Position numbers and translations under genes: made by a program. The notes under the pieces were generated by a model. It did no database searches. It worked only from the letters and a program-made list of their open reading frames with translations, and was not told the origin of the DNA. From NCBI RefSeq assembly GCF_022374895.2, contig NZ_CP092423.2, positions 2,480,001 through 2,544,000 of the forward strand: a stretch of DNA of 64,000 nt, in the 5' to 3' direction. Source of the DNA: Mycobacterium lentiflavum (GTDB taxonomy: Bacteria; Actinomycetota; Actinomycetes; Mycobacteriales; Mycobacteriaceae). Below, piece by piece: positions 1 to 8,712 of this stretch (positions within the stretch are counted from its first letter, which is position 1; every line of letters begins with the position of its first letter).

Positions 1-1
1 T

Positions 2-2260
2 CGCCGCGGAGAGATGGTGCGCTACGCCGCCGACAAGTGGGGCTCCGACCGCGTCGCGCAGGTCATCACCTTCGGCACGATTAAAACCAAAGCGGCCCTG
101 AAGGATTCGGCACGGATTCACTACGGGCAGCCCGGCTTCGCGATCGCCGACCGGATCACCAAGGCGTTGCCTCCGCCGATCATGGCCAAGGACATCCCGT
201 TGTCCGGCATCACCGACCCGAACCACGAGCGGTACAAGGAAGCATCCGAGGTTCGCAGCCTGATCGAAACCGATCCGGACGTACGCACGATCTACCAGAC
301 GGCGCGCGGCCTGGAGGGACTGATCCGCAACGCCGGTGTGCACGCCTGCGCGGTGATCATGAGCAGCGAGCCGCTCACCGAGGCGATCCCGCTGTGGAAG
401 CGGCCGCAGGACGGCGCCATCATCACCGGCTGGGACTACCCCTCGTGTGAGGCCATCGGCCTGCTGAAGATGGACTTCCTGGGCCTGCGCAACCTGACGA
501 TCATCGGCGACGCCCTGGATAACATCAAGGCCAACAGGGGAATTGACCTCGACCTGGAGTCGGTGCCGCTCGACGACAAGGCCACCTACGAGCTGCTGGG
601 CCGCGGCGACACCCTGGGTGTCTTCCAGCTCGACGGCGGGCCGATGCGCGACCTGCTGCGCCGTATGCAGCCCACCGAATTCAACGACATCGTCGCCGTG
701 TTGGCGCTGTACCGGCCGGGGCCGATGGGCATGAACGCCCACAACGACTACGCCGACCGCAAGAACGGCCGGCAGCCGATCAAGCCGATCCACCCGCAGC
801 TCGAGGAGCCGCTACGCGAAATCCTCTCCGAGACTTACGGTTTGATCGTCTATCAAGAGCAGATCATGTTCATCGCCCAGAAGGTCGCCTCCTACACGAT
901 GGGTAAGGCCGACGCGCTGCGCAAGGCGATGGGCAAGAAGAAGCTCGAGGTGCTCGAGGCGGAGTACAAGGGCTTCTACGAAGGCATGACCGCCAACGGC
1001 TTCTCCGAAAAAGCGGTGAAAGCGTTGTGGGACACCATTCTTCCGTTCGCCGGATATGCGTTCAACAAGTCGCACGCGGCCGGCTACGGCCTGGTCTCGT
1101 ACTGGACCGCGTATCTGAAGGCCAACTATCCGGCCGAGTACATGGCCGGGCTGTTGACGTCGGTGGGCGACGACAAGGACAAGGCCGCGGTCTATCTGGC
1201 CGACTGTCGCAAGCTCGGCATCACCGTGCTGCCGCCGGACGTCAACGAGTCTCTGGTCAACTTCGCGTCGGTCGGCAAGGACATCCGCTTCGGCCTGGGC
1301 GCGGTGCGCAATGTCGGTGCCAACGTGGTGAGCTCGCTGATCAAAACCCGAAGCGAGAAAAGCAAATTCACCGATTTCTCGGACTACCTGAACAAGATCG
1401 ACATCTCGGCATGCAACAAGAAGGTCACCGAGTCGCTGATCAAGGCCGGTGCGTTCGATTCGCTGGGGCATGCCCGCAAGGGACTGTTCCTGGTGCACAC
1501 CGATGCCGTCGACTCGGTGCTGGGTACCAAGAAGGCCGAGGCGATGGGCCAGTACGACCTGTTCGGCGGCGGCGATGCCGGCGGCGACGCGGTGTTCACC
1601 ATCCGGGTGCCTGAGGACGAATGGGAAGACAAGCACAAGCTTGCCTTGGAGCGAGAAATGCTGGGGCTCTATGTATCCGGGCATCCGCTCAACGGGGTGG
1701 CGCATCTGCTGTCCGCGCAGGTGGACACGCAGATACCGGCGATCCTGGACGGCGATGTCAACAACGAGGCCCAGGTGCGGGTGGGCGGCATCCTGGCTTC
1801 GGTGAACCGTCGGGTCAACAAGAATGGAATGCCTTGGGCGTCGGCCCAATTGGAAGACCTCACTGGTGGCATCGAGGTGATGTTCTTCCCGCACGCGTAC
1901 TCCGCCTACGGTGCCGACATCGTCGACGACGCGGTGGTGCTGATCAACGCCAAGGTTGCGATCCGCGACGACCGGATCTCGCTGATCGCCAATGAGCTTG
2001 TGGTGCCCGACTTTTCCAACGCCCAGCCGAACCGTCCGATCGCGGTCAGCCTGCCCACCCGGCAGTGCACGATCGACAAGGTGAGCGCACTCAAGCAGGT
2101 GCTGGCGCGCCATCCGGGCACCTCGCAGGTGCATCTGCGGCTGATCAGCGGCGACCGGATCACCACGCTGGAGCTCGACCAATCGCTGCGCGTGACGCCG
2201 TCGCCCGCGCTGATGGGCGACTTGAAGGAACTGCTGGGCCCGGGCTGCCTGGGCAGCTGA
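2..2260 (+). CDS. dnaE1: DNA polymerase III alpha subunit DnaE1 (5'-truncated by window edge)
   Basis: This is the replicative DNA polymerase catalytic subunit. The reading frame is open from base 2 and about 752 C-terminal residues are present (family length about 1,180), so the PHP domain and the first two catalytic aspartates lie outside the window. Visible parts are the third palm acidic motif (KMDFLGL), the fingers region, the [10 protein letters not shown] segment, and an OB-fold near the C terminus that starts at [13 protein letters not shown] and is expected to bind single-stranded DNA. The gene ends in TGA with no obvious poly-T terminator after it. It matches Rv1547 throughout, so the identification is firm. 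Only the true start is missing. Confidence 0.97.
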   Translation, partial: RRGEMVRYAADKWGSDRVAQVITFGTIKTKAALKDSARIHYGQPGFAIADRITKALPPPIMAKDIPLSGITDPNHERYKEASEVRSLIETDPDVRTIYQTARGLEGLIRNAGVHACAVIMSSEPLTEAIPLWKRPQDGAIITGWDYPSCEAIGLLKMDFLGLRNLTIIGDALDNIKANRGIDLDLESVPLDDKATYELLGRGDTLGVFQLDGGPMRDLLRRMQPTEFNDIVAVLALYRPGPMGMNAHNDYADRKNGRQPIKPIHPQLEEPLREILSETYGLIVYQEQIMFIAQKVASYTMGKADALRKAMGKKKLEVLEAEYKGFYEGMTANGFSEKAVKALWDTILPFAGYAFNKSHAAGYGLVSYWTAYLKANYPAEYMAGLLTSVGDDKDKAAVYLADCRKLGITVLPPDVNESLVNFASVGKDIRFGLGAVRNVGANVVSSLIKTRSEKSKFTDFSDYLNKIDISACNKKVTESLIKAGAFDSLGHARKGLFLVHTDAVDSVLGTKKAEAMGQYDLFGGGDAGGDAVFTIRVPEDEWEDKHKLALEREMLGLYVSGHPLNGVAHLLSAQVDTQIPAILDGDVNNEAQVRVGGILASVNRRVNKNGMPWASAQLEDLTGGIEVMFFPHAYSAYGADIVDDAVVLINAKVAIRDDRISLIANELVVPDFSNAQPNRPIAVSLPTRQCTIDKVSALKQVLARHPGTSQVHLRLISGDRITTLELDQSLRVTPSPALMGDLKELLGPGCLGS

Positions 2261-2312
2261 GCGCTTGGCTGTGCGGCCAGGGCGGGACCCCTCGGCGTGT
2301 CGTCACCATCAG

Positions 2313-2323
2313 CGCACACTCGA
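2313..2323. repeat. Copy of a CGCACACTC intergenic motif
   Basis: CGCACACTCGA lies in the gap between dnaE1 and the next gene. The same 9-mer occurs at 38042-38050, where it pairs with an inverted GAGTGTGCG at 37976-37984. I infer a small dispersed intergenic element. The match is short, so chance is possible. Confidence 0.3.
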
Positions 2324-2361
2324 ATCCGCAAGCGCACGCCGAACGCCGTCGGGCACGCTGA

Positions 2362-2805
2362 TTACGACAGCTGGACCCCGACGATGACGCTGTCGGGCCA
2401 GACCCCGCGATCGCACGCCCGGCGCAGCTTCTCCCGCAGACCCAGATCCCGGTGCACGTTGGTCACGCCCGGCACTTTGACCAGCGGGACGATGTTCCAT
2501 TGCCAGCCGTAGCGCCGGTGCAGGATCCGATTGGCCCGCTGCGCGTCGGCGCCCGAGAGCAGCATGGCGCGCCCGGCCACCGTCGGCGCGCCGTCGCGCA
2601 CCCGGCCGCGGTGATCGCACGCCCGCAGCTCGATGTCGGGATGGGCCGTCAGCCGTTTGGTCTTGGGGCCGACCTTGGTCCGGAACACCAATGTGTCGCC
2701 GTCCATCGCGAACCAGATCGCAGTGTCGCGGGGGGTGCCGTCGCGTCGGAAAGTTCGGAGCAGGGCGTAACGGGCATCGCCGAGTGCGCTGTGGTGCATG
2801 GTCAT
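2362..2805 (-). CDS. PPOX-class split-barrel protein, probably F420-dependent
   Basis: A 147-residue protein of the pyridoxamine-5'-phosphate-oxidase-like split beta-barrel superfamily. It begins with a short helix (ALGDARYALLRTFRRDG) followed by strands of the type seen in mycobacterial F420- or FMN-binding PPOX proteins (AIWFAMDGDTLVFRT; GPKTKRLTAHPDIELRACD). Family members bind F420 or flavin and reduce small substrates; the natural substrate is unknown. It is divergent from the MerR gene at 2861, and the shared spacer has a MerR-type promoter pointing at this gene, so MerR control is likely. The ATG at 2805 is given; the ATG at 2799 fits a leaderless start 7 bases after the putative -10. 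Confidence 0.8.
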   Translation of the reverse strand: MTMHHSALGDARYALLRTFRRDGTPRDTAIWFAMDGDTLVFRTKVGPKTKRLTAHPDIELRACDHRGRVRDGAPTVAGRAMLLSGADAQRANRILHRRYGWQWNIVPLVKVPGVTNVHRDLGLREKLRRACDRGVWPDSVIVGVQLS

Positions 2806-2806
2806 C

Positions 2807-2837
2807 AGTCAACGACTTAGAGTTGACTCGAAGTCAA
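2807..2837 (-). promoter_or_regulatory. MerR-type promoter/operator of the PPOX gene
   Basis: On the minus strand a TTGACT -35 (2837-2832) and a TTGACT hexamer in the -10 position (2812-2807) are 19 bases apart, the long spacing typical of MerR-activated promoters. Within the spacer is the dyad ACTTnGAGT-nn-ACTCnAAGT (2815-2834), with perfect arms around two unpaired positions. The MerR regulator starts 26 bases away on the other strand. The -10 is a poor hexamer, as expected for a promoter needing activation. The dyad is seen; the role is inferred. Confidence 0.6.
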
Positions 2838-2860
2838 GTGCCGGGATTTCGGGAGGTTCG

Positions 2861-3256
2861 ATGGCCGCCATGGCAACCAGCCGCTCGCTCACGATCGGCG
2901 AGGTCGCGCGGGCGACCGGGGTGGCCGCGACGACGTTGCGCTACTACGAGCAGATCGGGCTGCTGCCGTCACCGGCGCGGTTGTCGGGCCGGCGCCGCTA
3001 CGACGACTCGGTCCTGGCCCGTCTCGAGGTCATCCGGCTGTGCAAATCCGCCGGCTTCGCGCTGGAAGAAATCCAGCTGCTGTTCGCCGACGACGCGCCG
3101 GGTCGCCCCGCCAGCCGCGCCTTGGCGGCGGCCAAACTCGCCCAGATCGACGACCAGATGGCGTCGCTGGCACGGGCGCGGGCCGTCATCGAGTGGGGGA
3201 TGAGCTGCACCTGTCCGTCGATCGACGCCTGCACCTGCGGCATCCATCCGCCCTAG
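2861..3256 (+). CDS. MerR-family transcriptional regulator with C-terminal cysteine cluster
   Basis: A 131-residue MerR regulator. The N-terminal winged helix-turn-helix starts LTIGEVARATGVAATTLRYY, followed by the usual dimerisation helix. The C terminus holds four cysteines in a CxC-x5-CxC pattern (C116, C118, C124, C126) plus a histidine, suggesting a metal ion, Fe-S cluster or thiol signal. The ATG at 2861 is preceded by GGGAGG; an in-frame upstream start at 2798 would run through the operator and is unlikely. It probably activates the divergent PPOX gene. The stop codon overlaps that of the convergent methyltransferase by four bases (CTAG). The inducer is not evident from sequence. Confidence 0.88.
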   Translation: MAAMATSRSLTIGEVARATGVAATTLRYYEQIGLLPSPARLSGRRRYDDSVLARLEVIRLCKSAGFALEEIQLLFADDAPGRPASRALAAAKLAQIDDQMASLARARAVIEWGMSCTCPSIDACTCGIHPP

Positions 3257-4098
3257 AACCGGTAGCGCAAGATCCGCGCTTTGCGGGCGGACACCTCGAA
3301 CATCCCGGACACTTTGGTGGCAAACCGAATCCAGCCCGGAAACAGGTCGACCTCGGGAGCGTGGGCGAGGCTGACCTCGTCGACGAGCTTCAGCGCCGGA
3401 TTCCACTTTTCGGGCGTACGCGGGTCTTCGAACCCCGGATAACCCCATTGGGCGCCGACGGTGCTGAACATGCGCTGCGGCGCCAGCTTCACCGCAAGCC
3501 GGGTGAACCAGCCGATCCGGCCGTAGTCGTTGAAGGCCAGTTCCCCCGAGGTGAAATACGTGGTGATGCGCCGAAAGACGGCGATCAGCACCGGCTCGGA
3601 CAAGAACGCGAACAGCCCGTCGGCGATCACCATGACCGGCCGGTCGGCGGGAATGCTGTTGGGCCAGCTTTGGTCGGCCAGCGAGGCGGTCACCACGTGG
3701 GCGCGCTTGCTGGGCGGCAACAGCTGGCGGCGCAGCGCGCTGACACCCGGAAGGTCGACGCTGTACCAGTCGACGGTGGCGGGCGGCTGCACCCGAAACG
3801 GGCCCGAGTCCAGCCCGGCGCCCAGATCGACGACGACGGCATCGGGATGCTCGGCGGTGAAGGCCCGCACCCGTTCGTCGAGCATCTTGGCGCGCAGCGC
3901 CGTCTGGCAGACCACGCTCGCCGGGACGCCGAGGCCCGCGAAGTCGTAGTCGATCTTGTCGACGATGTCGGCGGCGAGCGAGTCGCCGAGAATCGGCCGC
4001 GCCCATTGGCTGTCCAGCGCTCGGGCGTATTGGGTCAGCAACGCGGTCTCCTCGAGCGGCGAGAGATCGCTCGCGCCGATCTCGGGTGGGGGCCGCAT
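3253..4098 (-). CDS. Class I SAM-dependent methyltransferase, LCM/TcmP-like
   Basis: A 281-residue protein resembling the leucine carboxyl methyltransferase/TcmP O-methyltransferase family that is abundant in mycobacteria. The SAM-binding glycine motif is VVVDLGAGLDSGPFR, followed by a DLPGV acidic loop and VIADGLFAFLSE, a family hallmark. The substrate cannot be deduced. The frame is open further upstream, but the ATG at 4098 begins the conserved region (RPPPEIGASDLSPLEET) and leaves room for a promoter shared with plsB1. It has no counterpart between dnaE1 and plsB1 in H37Rv as I recall it, so this is an accessory gene. Confidence 0.82.
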   Translation of the reverse strand: MRPPPEIGASDLSPLEETALLTQYARALDSQWARPILGDSLAADIVDKIDYDFAGLGVPASVVCQTALRAKMLDERVRAFTAEHPDAVVVDLGAGLDSGPFRVQPPATVDWYSVDLPGVSALRRQLLPPSKRAHVVTASLADQSWPNSIPADRPVMVIADGLFAFLSEPVLIAVFRRITTYFTSGELAFNDYGRIGWFTRLAVKLAPQRMFSTVGAQWGYPGFEDPRTPEKWNPALKLVDEVSLAHAPEVDLFPGWIRFATKVSGMFEVSARKARILRYRF

Positions 4099-4285
4099 GA
4101 TCCGAACGTACTCGGCGCCCACCGATCGGGCAGGCCGGTCGGGCCGCGAAATCGCGGAATGTGTTCCGTGCCACCCAACGGCGGACGTACGCTCACCGAG
4201 TGGAGAACGCGCATGGTGAGAGGCCGGTCCCGCCACCCGGCGACACCTGAAGGAGCACGCGAATGACGAGAACGGTGCGAGCGGT

Positions 4286-6178
4286 ATGACCGGCGGGCGG
4301 CTCGCGACAGTGCGCGAACTCGGCCGCGTTAGAGCGCGAAAGCTGTTGCAGCACAGCGGAATTATCGACGAATCCGTGACTCCGCTATCGTCCGATCCGG
4401 TTGCCGTGGCCCAATTGCTGGGCGCGCCGTGGTACGACGAGAAGCTGGCCAAGCTGGCCGACGAGCTCGACCGCGATCCCGGTGACGTGCGCGCCGAGGC
4501 GGCCGGCCATCTACGCGAGATGGCGGCTTCCCTGGACGAGCGGGCGGTGCAGGGGTGGCGCGGGTTCAGCCGGTGGCTGATGCGGGCTTACGACGTGCTG
4601 GTCGACGAGGACCAGATCGCGCAGTTGCGCAAGCTGGATCGAAAAGCGACGTTGGCCTTTGCCTTTTCGCACCGGTCGTACCTGGACGGCATGCTGCTGC
4701 CGGAGATGATCGTGGCCAACCGGCTCTCCCCCGCCTTCACGTTCGGCGGGGCCAACCTGAATTTCTTCCCGATGGGCGCCTTCGCCAAGCGCACCGGAAC
4801 GATCTTCATCCGGCGTCAGACCAAAGACATTCCCGTCTACCGGTTCGTGTTGCGCGCGTACACCGCTCAATTGGTGCAAAACCACACGAACCTCACCTGG
4901 TCGATCGAAGGGGGGCGCACCCGTACCGGCAAGCTGCGGCCGCCGGTGTTCGGCATCCTGCGCTACCTCACCGACGCCGTCGACGAAATCGACGGTCCCG
5001 AAGTGTTTTTGGTGCCGACCTCGATCGTGTACGACCAGCTGCACGAGGTCGAGGCGATGACCACCGAAGCCTACGGGGCAAAGAAACGGCCCGAAGACCT
5101 TCGCTTCCTGGTCGGCTTGGCGCGCCAGCAGGGCAAGCGGCTCGGTCGCGCTTACCTGGACTTCGGCGAACCGCTGCCGCTGCGCAAGCGCCTGGAGGAG
5201 ATGCGCGGCGAGGAGGCGGGGACCGGCACCGAGATCGAACGTATCGCTTTGGATGTCGAGCACCGGATCAACCGCGCGACGCCGGTCACTCCCACCGCGG
5301 TGGTGAACCTGGCGTTGCTGGGCGCGGACCGGTCGTTGTCGATCAGCGAGGTGCTGGCCACCGTGCGACCGCTGGCCAGCTACATCACGGCGCGAAACTG
5401 GTCCGTCGCCGGCGCCGCGGACCTGACGAATCGCTCCACCATCCGGTGGACGTTGCACCAGCTCGTCGCCTCCGGTGTGGTCAGCGTGTATGAGGCCGGC
5501 ACCGAGGCGGTGTGGGGGATCGGCGAGGACCAGCATCTGGTCGCGGCGTTCTACCGCAATACCGCGATCCACATTCTGGTCGATCGTGCGATCGCCGAGA
5601 CGGCGTTGCTGGCCGCTGCCGAAAACGCCGAGAATTCCGCGGACGGCATGGTGTCGCCGGTGACGGTGCGCGACGAGGCGCTGAGTTTGCGTGAGTTGCT
5701 GAAGTTCGAGTTCCTGTTCTCCGGCCGTGCCCAGTTCGAAAAGGAGCTCGCCGACGAGGTACGTCTGATCGGGGCGGTGGACACCAGCCACGCCGCGGCC
5801 GCCGCCGATGTGCGCGGATTGCTGGCATCGGCCGATGTGCTGTTGGCGCACTTGGTGTTGCGGCCGTTCCTCGACGCCTATCACATCGTCGCCGACCGGC
5901 TGGCCGCCCTCGAGGACGAGTCCCTGGACGAAAACGACTTCCTCGCCGAATGTCTGGAGCTGGGCAAGCAGTGGGAGCTGCAGCGCAGAATCGCCAGCGC
6001 CGAGTCGAGGTCGATGGAGTTGTTCAAGACCGCGCTGCGCCTGGCGCGCCACCGCGAGCTGGTCGACGGTTCGGATTCCGAGCAACTCGGCAAGCGCCGC
6101 CAGGAGTTCGCGGACGAGATCGCGACCGCGACCCGACGCGTCAACGCGATCGCCGAACTCGCCCGGGCGCGGGTCTAA
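4286..6178 (+). CDS. plsB1: Glycerol-3-phosphate 1-O-acyltransferase PlsB1
   Basis: A 630-residue membrane-associated acyltransferase that transfers an acyl group to the sn-1 position of glycerol-3-phosphate, the first step of phospholipid and triacylglycerol synthesis. The HX4D catalytic motif is HRSYLD at residues 129-134. Later acyltransferase blocks are GGANLNFFPMG, FIRRQTKD and IEGGRTRTGKLRPP (substrate binding). The length matches Rv1551 (about 621 residues), with near-identical stretches. The frdABCD genes that follow plsB1 in H37Rv are absent here; a Ddn-like gene follows instead. The ATG at 4286 was chosen because conservation starts soon after it. Confidence 0.95.
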   Translation: MTGGRLATVRELGRVRARKLLQHSGIIDESVTPLSSDPVAVAQLLGAPWYDEKLAKLADELDRDPGDVRAEAAGHLREMAASLDERAVQGWRGFSRWLMRAYDVLVDEDQIAQLRKLDRKATLAFAFSHRSYLDGMLLPEMIVANRLSPAFTFGGANLNFFPMGAFAKRTGTIFIRRQTKDIPVYRFVLRAYTAQLVQNHTNLTWSIEGGRTRTGKLRPPVFGILRYLTDAVDEIDGPEVFLVPTSIVYDQLHEVEAMTTEAYGAKKRPEDLRFLVGLARQQGKRLGRAYLDFGEPLPLRKRLEEMRGEEAGTGTEIERIALDVEHRINRATPVTPTAVVNLALLGADRSLSISEVLATVRPLASYITARNWSVAGAADLTNRSTIRWTLHQLVASGVVSVYEAGTEAVWGIGEDQHLVAAFYRNTAIHILVDRAIAETALLAAAENAENSADGMVSPVTVRDEALSLRELLKFEFLFSGRAQFEKELADEVRLIGAVDTSHAAAAADVRGLLASADVLLAHLVLRPFLDAYHIVADRLAALEDESLDENDFLAECLELGKQWELQRRIASAESRSMELFKTALRLARHRELVDGSDSEQLGKRRQEFADEIATATRRVNAIAELARARV

Positions 6179-6232
6179 CGCCAAACCGCTTGGGCGCCAA
6201 GTCGCGCCCGCCCCGCGGCATCGAAACGGGCA

Positions 6233-6238
6233 TACAGT
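6233..6238 (+). promoter_or_regulatory. -10 element of a probable leaderless promoter
   Basis: TACAGT is followed by six bases (GGTGCC) and then the ATG at 6245. Transcription would start at or next to the A of the start codon. No Shine-Dalgarno sequence fits between, which supports a leaderless mRNA. Confidence 0.55.
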
Positions 6239-6244
6239 GGTGCC

Positions 6245-6682
6245 ATGCCACTCGAAGGTGAATACGCCCCCAGCCCCTGGGATTGGTCCCGCGAACAAGC
6301 CGACAAGTACGCCGAATCCGGCGGAGCCGAGGCAGCGGACATGAAGGGCAAGCCCATCATTTTGCTGACCACGGTCGGAGCCAAGACCGGCAAGCTGCGC
6401 AAGACTCCGCTGATGCGCGTCGAGCACGACGGCGAGTACGCCGTCGTCGCCTCGCTGGGTGGCGCGCCGAAGAACCCGGTCTGGTACTACAACATCGTCA
6501 AGAACCCGCGAGTCGAGCTCCAGGACGGGTCGGTCACCCGCGACTACGACGCCCGCGAGGTGTTCGGCGACGAGAAGGCCGTGTGGTGGGAGCGCGCCGT
6601 GGCGGCCTGGCCGGACTACGCCGAGTACCAGACGAAGACCGACCGCCAGATTCCGGTGTTCGTGCTGACCCCGGTGAGCTGA
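6245..6682 (+). CDS. Deazaflavin (F420)-dependent nitroreductase family protein, Rv1558-like
   Basis: A 145-residue member of the Ddn family, whose proteins use reduced F420 to reduce quinones, nitro compounds and similar substrates at the membrane. Family features are [21 protein letters not shown] (phosphate/F420-binding strand and turn), [20 protein letters not shown] and the C-terminal [11 protein letters not shown]. It has the same position relative to ilvA as Rv1558 in H37Rv and a similar length. The start codon lies six bases after a -10 hexamer, suggesting a leaderless transcript. The physiological substrate is unknown. Confidence 0.9.
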   Translation: MPLEGEYAPSPWDWSREQADKYAESGGAEAADMKGKPIILLTTVGAKTGKLRKTPLMRVEHDGEYAVVASLGGAPKNPVWYYNIVKNPRVELQDGSVTRDYDAREVFGDEKAVWWERAVAAWPDYAEYQTKTDRQIPVFVLTPVS

Positions 6683-6725
6683 GCCGATTAGGCAGGTGGC
6701 GGGGGGTGCGTGGCACCATTAACCG

Positions 6726-8021
6726 GTGTCCGCCGAACCGACCCAGAGCCCGAGCATGTCACCGCTGCGCGCGGCCGACATTGACAGCGCTGCTCAGCGG
6801 ATCGCCGCGGTAGTCACTCCGACACCGCTGCAGTACAGCGATCGGCTGTCGGCGATCACCGGTGCGCAGGTTTACCTCAAGCGCGAAGACCTGCAGATCG
6901 TGCGTTCCTACAAGCTGCGCGGCGCCTACAACCTGCTGGTGCAACTGTCCGACGCGGAGATCGGCGCCGGCGTGGTGTGCTCCTCGGCCGGCAACCACGC
7001 GCAGGGCTTCGCCTACGCCTGCCGGACCCTCGGCGTGCACGGCCGCGTCTACGTACCGGCCAAAACGCCCAAGCAGAAGCGCGACCGGATCCGCTACCAC
7101 GGAAAGAGCTTCATCGAGCTGATCGTGGGCGGATCGACCTACGACCTGGCCGCTGAGGCCGCACTCGAGGATGTGAAGCGCACCGGTGCGACGCTGGTGC
7201 CGCCGTACGACGACCCGCGCACGATCGCCGGCCAGGGCACGATCGCCGTCGAGCTGCTCGACCAGCTGGACAAGCTCGGTTTTGCGGAACCCGACCTGGT
7301 GGTGGTCCCGGTGGGCGGCGGTGGCTGCATCGCGGGCATCACGACCTATCTATCCGAACGCACGACGAACACCGCGGTGCTGGGCGTCGAACCGGCCGGG
7401 GCCGCGGCGATGATGGCGGCGCTGGCCGCCGGCGAGCCGGTGACGCTCGACCATGTCGACCAGTTCGTCGACGGCGCCGCGGTGAAGCGGGCGGGAACGC
7501 TGACGCATGCCGCGCTGGCCGCCGCGGGCGACATGGTGTCGATCACGGCGGTCGACGAGGGCGCCGTGTGCACCGCGATGCTGGACCTCTACCAGAACGA
7601 GGGCATCATCGCCGAGCCCGCGGGCGCGCTGTCCGTGGCCGGGCTGCTGGAAGCCGACGTCGAGCCCGGGTCCACCGTCGTGTGCCTCATCTCGGGCGGC
7701 AACAACGACGTGTCGCGCTACGGCGAGGTGCTCGAGCGCTCGTTGGTCCACCTCGGCCTCAAGCACTACTTCCTGGTTGACTTCCCGCAGGAGCCCGGTG
7801 CGTTGCGCCGGTTCCTCGACGACGTGCTGGGGCCAAACGACGACATCACCTTGTTCGAGTACGTCAAGCGCAACAACCGCGAGACCGGTGCGGCGCTGGT
7901 CGGCATTCAGCTGGGTTCGTCGGCCGACCTGGACGACCTGCTGGACCGGATGCGCGAGACCGAGATCCACTTCGAGACGCTGCATCCAAGCTCACCGGCC
8001 TATCGCTATCTGCTGCACTAG
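6726..8021 (+). CDS. ilvA: Threonine ammonia-lyase (threonine deaminase) IlvA
   Basis: A 431-residue PLP enzyme converting L-threonine to 2-oxobutanoate and ammonia, the first step of isoleucine synthesis. The PLP lysine is K63 in RSYKLRGAYN; the substrate loop is SSAGNHAQG and the phosphate-binding glycine loop is VPVGGGG. The C-terminal part (HYFLVDFPQEPGALRRFLDD onward) is the ACT-like regulatory domain that senses isoleucine. The GTG at 6726 follows CACCAT with a six-base spacer, a leaderless arrangement. Length and position match Rv1559. The stop codon abuts the stop of the next, convergent gene with no spacer. Confidence 0.96.
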   Translation: MSAEPTQSPSMSPLRAADIDSAAQRIAAVVTPTPLQYSDRLSAITGAQVYLKREDLQIVRSYKLRGAYNLLVQLSDAEIGAGVVCSSAGNHAQGFAYACRTLGVHGRVYVPAKTPKQKRDRIRYHGKSFIELIVGGSTYDLAAEAALEDVKRTGATLVPPYDDPRTIAGQGTIAVELLDQLDKLGFAEPDLVVVPVGGGGCIAGITTYLSERTTNTAVLGVEPAGAAAMMAALAAGEPVTLDHVDQFVDGAAVKRAGTLTHAALAAAGDMVSITAVDEGAVCTAMLDLYQNEGIIAEPAGALSVAGLLEADVEPGSTVVCLISGGNNDVSRYGEVLERSLVHLGLKHYFLVDFPQEPGALRRFLDDVLGPNDDITLFEYVKRNNRETGAALVGIQLGSSADLDDLLDRMRETEIHFETLHPSSPAYRYLLH

Positions 8022-8672
8022 TCAGCAGCGCGAGTACGACGTCAGATAGTCCGGCGCCGGGGTAGCGGGATCGAGGTCCTCGGCCGGTATCGGTGCACCG
8101 GCCGTCAGTCTCAGCGGAACCACGCCGGCCCAGTGGGCCAGCGCGTGATCCTCCGGCTCGTCGACGGGCCCGCCGTCGCGCACCTTGGCCGAGACCTCGA
8201 CCAGGTCCAGGGCGAGCACCGCGGTCGCGGCGAGCTCGCGCGCATTCGGCGCCCGGCAGTCGGCGGCACGTCCGGGGGCGATGTGGTCGAGTAGCGTCGC
8301 GAGTGCCCGCGACTTCTCCGCCGGGTCGTCGACCAGGTGGGCGTCGCCGAGCACGATCACCGAGCGATAGACCAGCGAATGGTGCAGCGCCGAGCGGGCC
8401 AGCACGAGCCCGTCGACGAGGGTGACGGTGACGCACACGGGCAGACCCTCGCCGGCGTTGCGCATGGGCCGGCTGCCGGTGGACCCGTGCAGGTAGAGGG
8501 TTTCGCCCAGGCGGGCGTGCGTGGTCGGTAACACCACCGGCCGGCCGTCGTTGAGGTAGCCCAGGTGACAGATCAGGGCCTCGTCCAGGATGCGATGGAC
8601 CGTGTCGCGGTCGTAGCGGGCGCGGTCCCGGTAGCGGGTGGGCGTCGTGCGAGACGTGGGGCGGTAGTCCAT
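8022..8672 (-). CDS. NimA-like pyridoxamine 5'-phosphate oxidase-related flavoprotein
   Basis: A 216-residue protein of the Pyridox_ox_2 (NimA/FMN split-barrel) family. It opens with an arginine-rich segment, then HRILDEALICHLGYLNDGRPVVLPT and LYLHGSTGSRPMRN, the conserved flavin-binding region; TVTLVDGLVLARSALHHSLVYRSV is also typical. Members include nitroimidazole reductases and many uncharacterised FMN proteins. The ATG at 8672 has a strong GGAGG seven bases upstream. The gene is divergent from a MocR regulator across a 40-base AT-rich spacer, so it is the likely regulatory target. The slot between ilvA and treZ holds vapBC11 in H37Rv. Confidence 0.85.
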   Translation of the reverse strand: MDYRPTSRTTPTRYRDRARYDRDTVHRILDEALICHLGYLNDGRPVVLPTTHARLGETLYLHGSTGSRPMRNAGEGLPVCVTVTLVDGLVLARSALHHSLVYRSVIVLGDAHLVDDPAEKSRALATLLDHIAPGRAADCRAPNARELAATAVLALDLVEVSAKVRDGGPVDEPEDHALAHWAGVVPLRLTAGAPIPAEDLDPATPAPDYLTSYSRC

Positions 8673-8712
8673 CGAATTGCCTCCACTATTGTAATAGTAC
8701 ATAATAATTAAT
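8673..8712. promoter_or_regulatory. AT-rich divergent control region of the MocR/NimA-like pair
   Basis: This 40-base spacer is strikingly A+T-rich against its GC-rich surroundings. It contains the palindrome CTATT-gt-AATAG (8686-8697), repeated TAAT units and TACATAATAATTAAT running up to the GTG start at 8713. MocR proteins usually bind repeats in such divergent spacers. The GTG gene has no Shine-Dalgarno, so it is probably leaderless. Operator identity is inferred. Confidence 0.55.

Noticed and set aside
812..2182. 456-codon open frame on the minus strand inside dnaE1
   Set aside because: It is antisense to conserved polymerase sequence, its translation shows no domain, and high GC in third codon positions routinely opens such frames.
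4099..4452. Upstream extension of the methyltransferase to 4452
   Set aside because: It would overlap the start of plsB1 on the other strand and has no family similarity before residue RPPPE.
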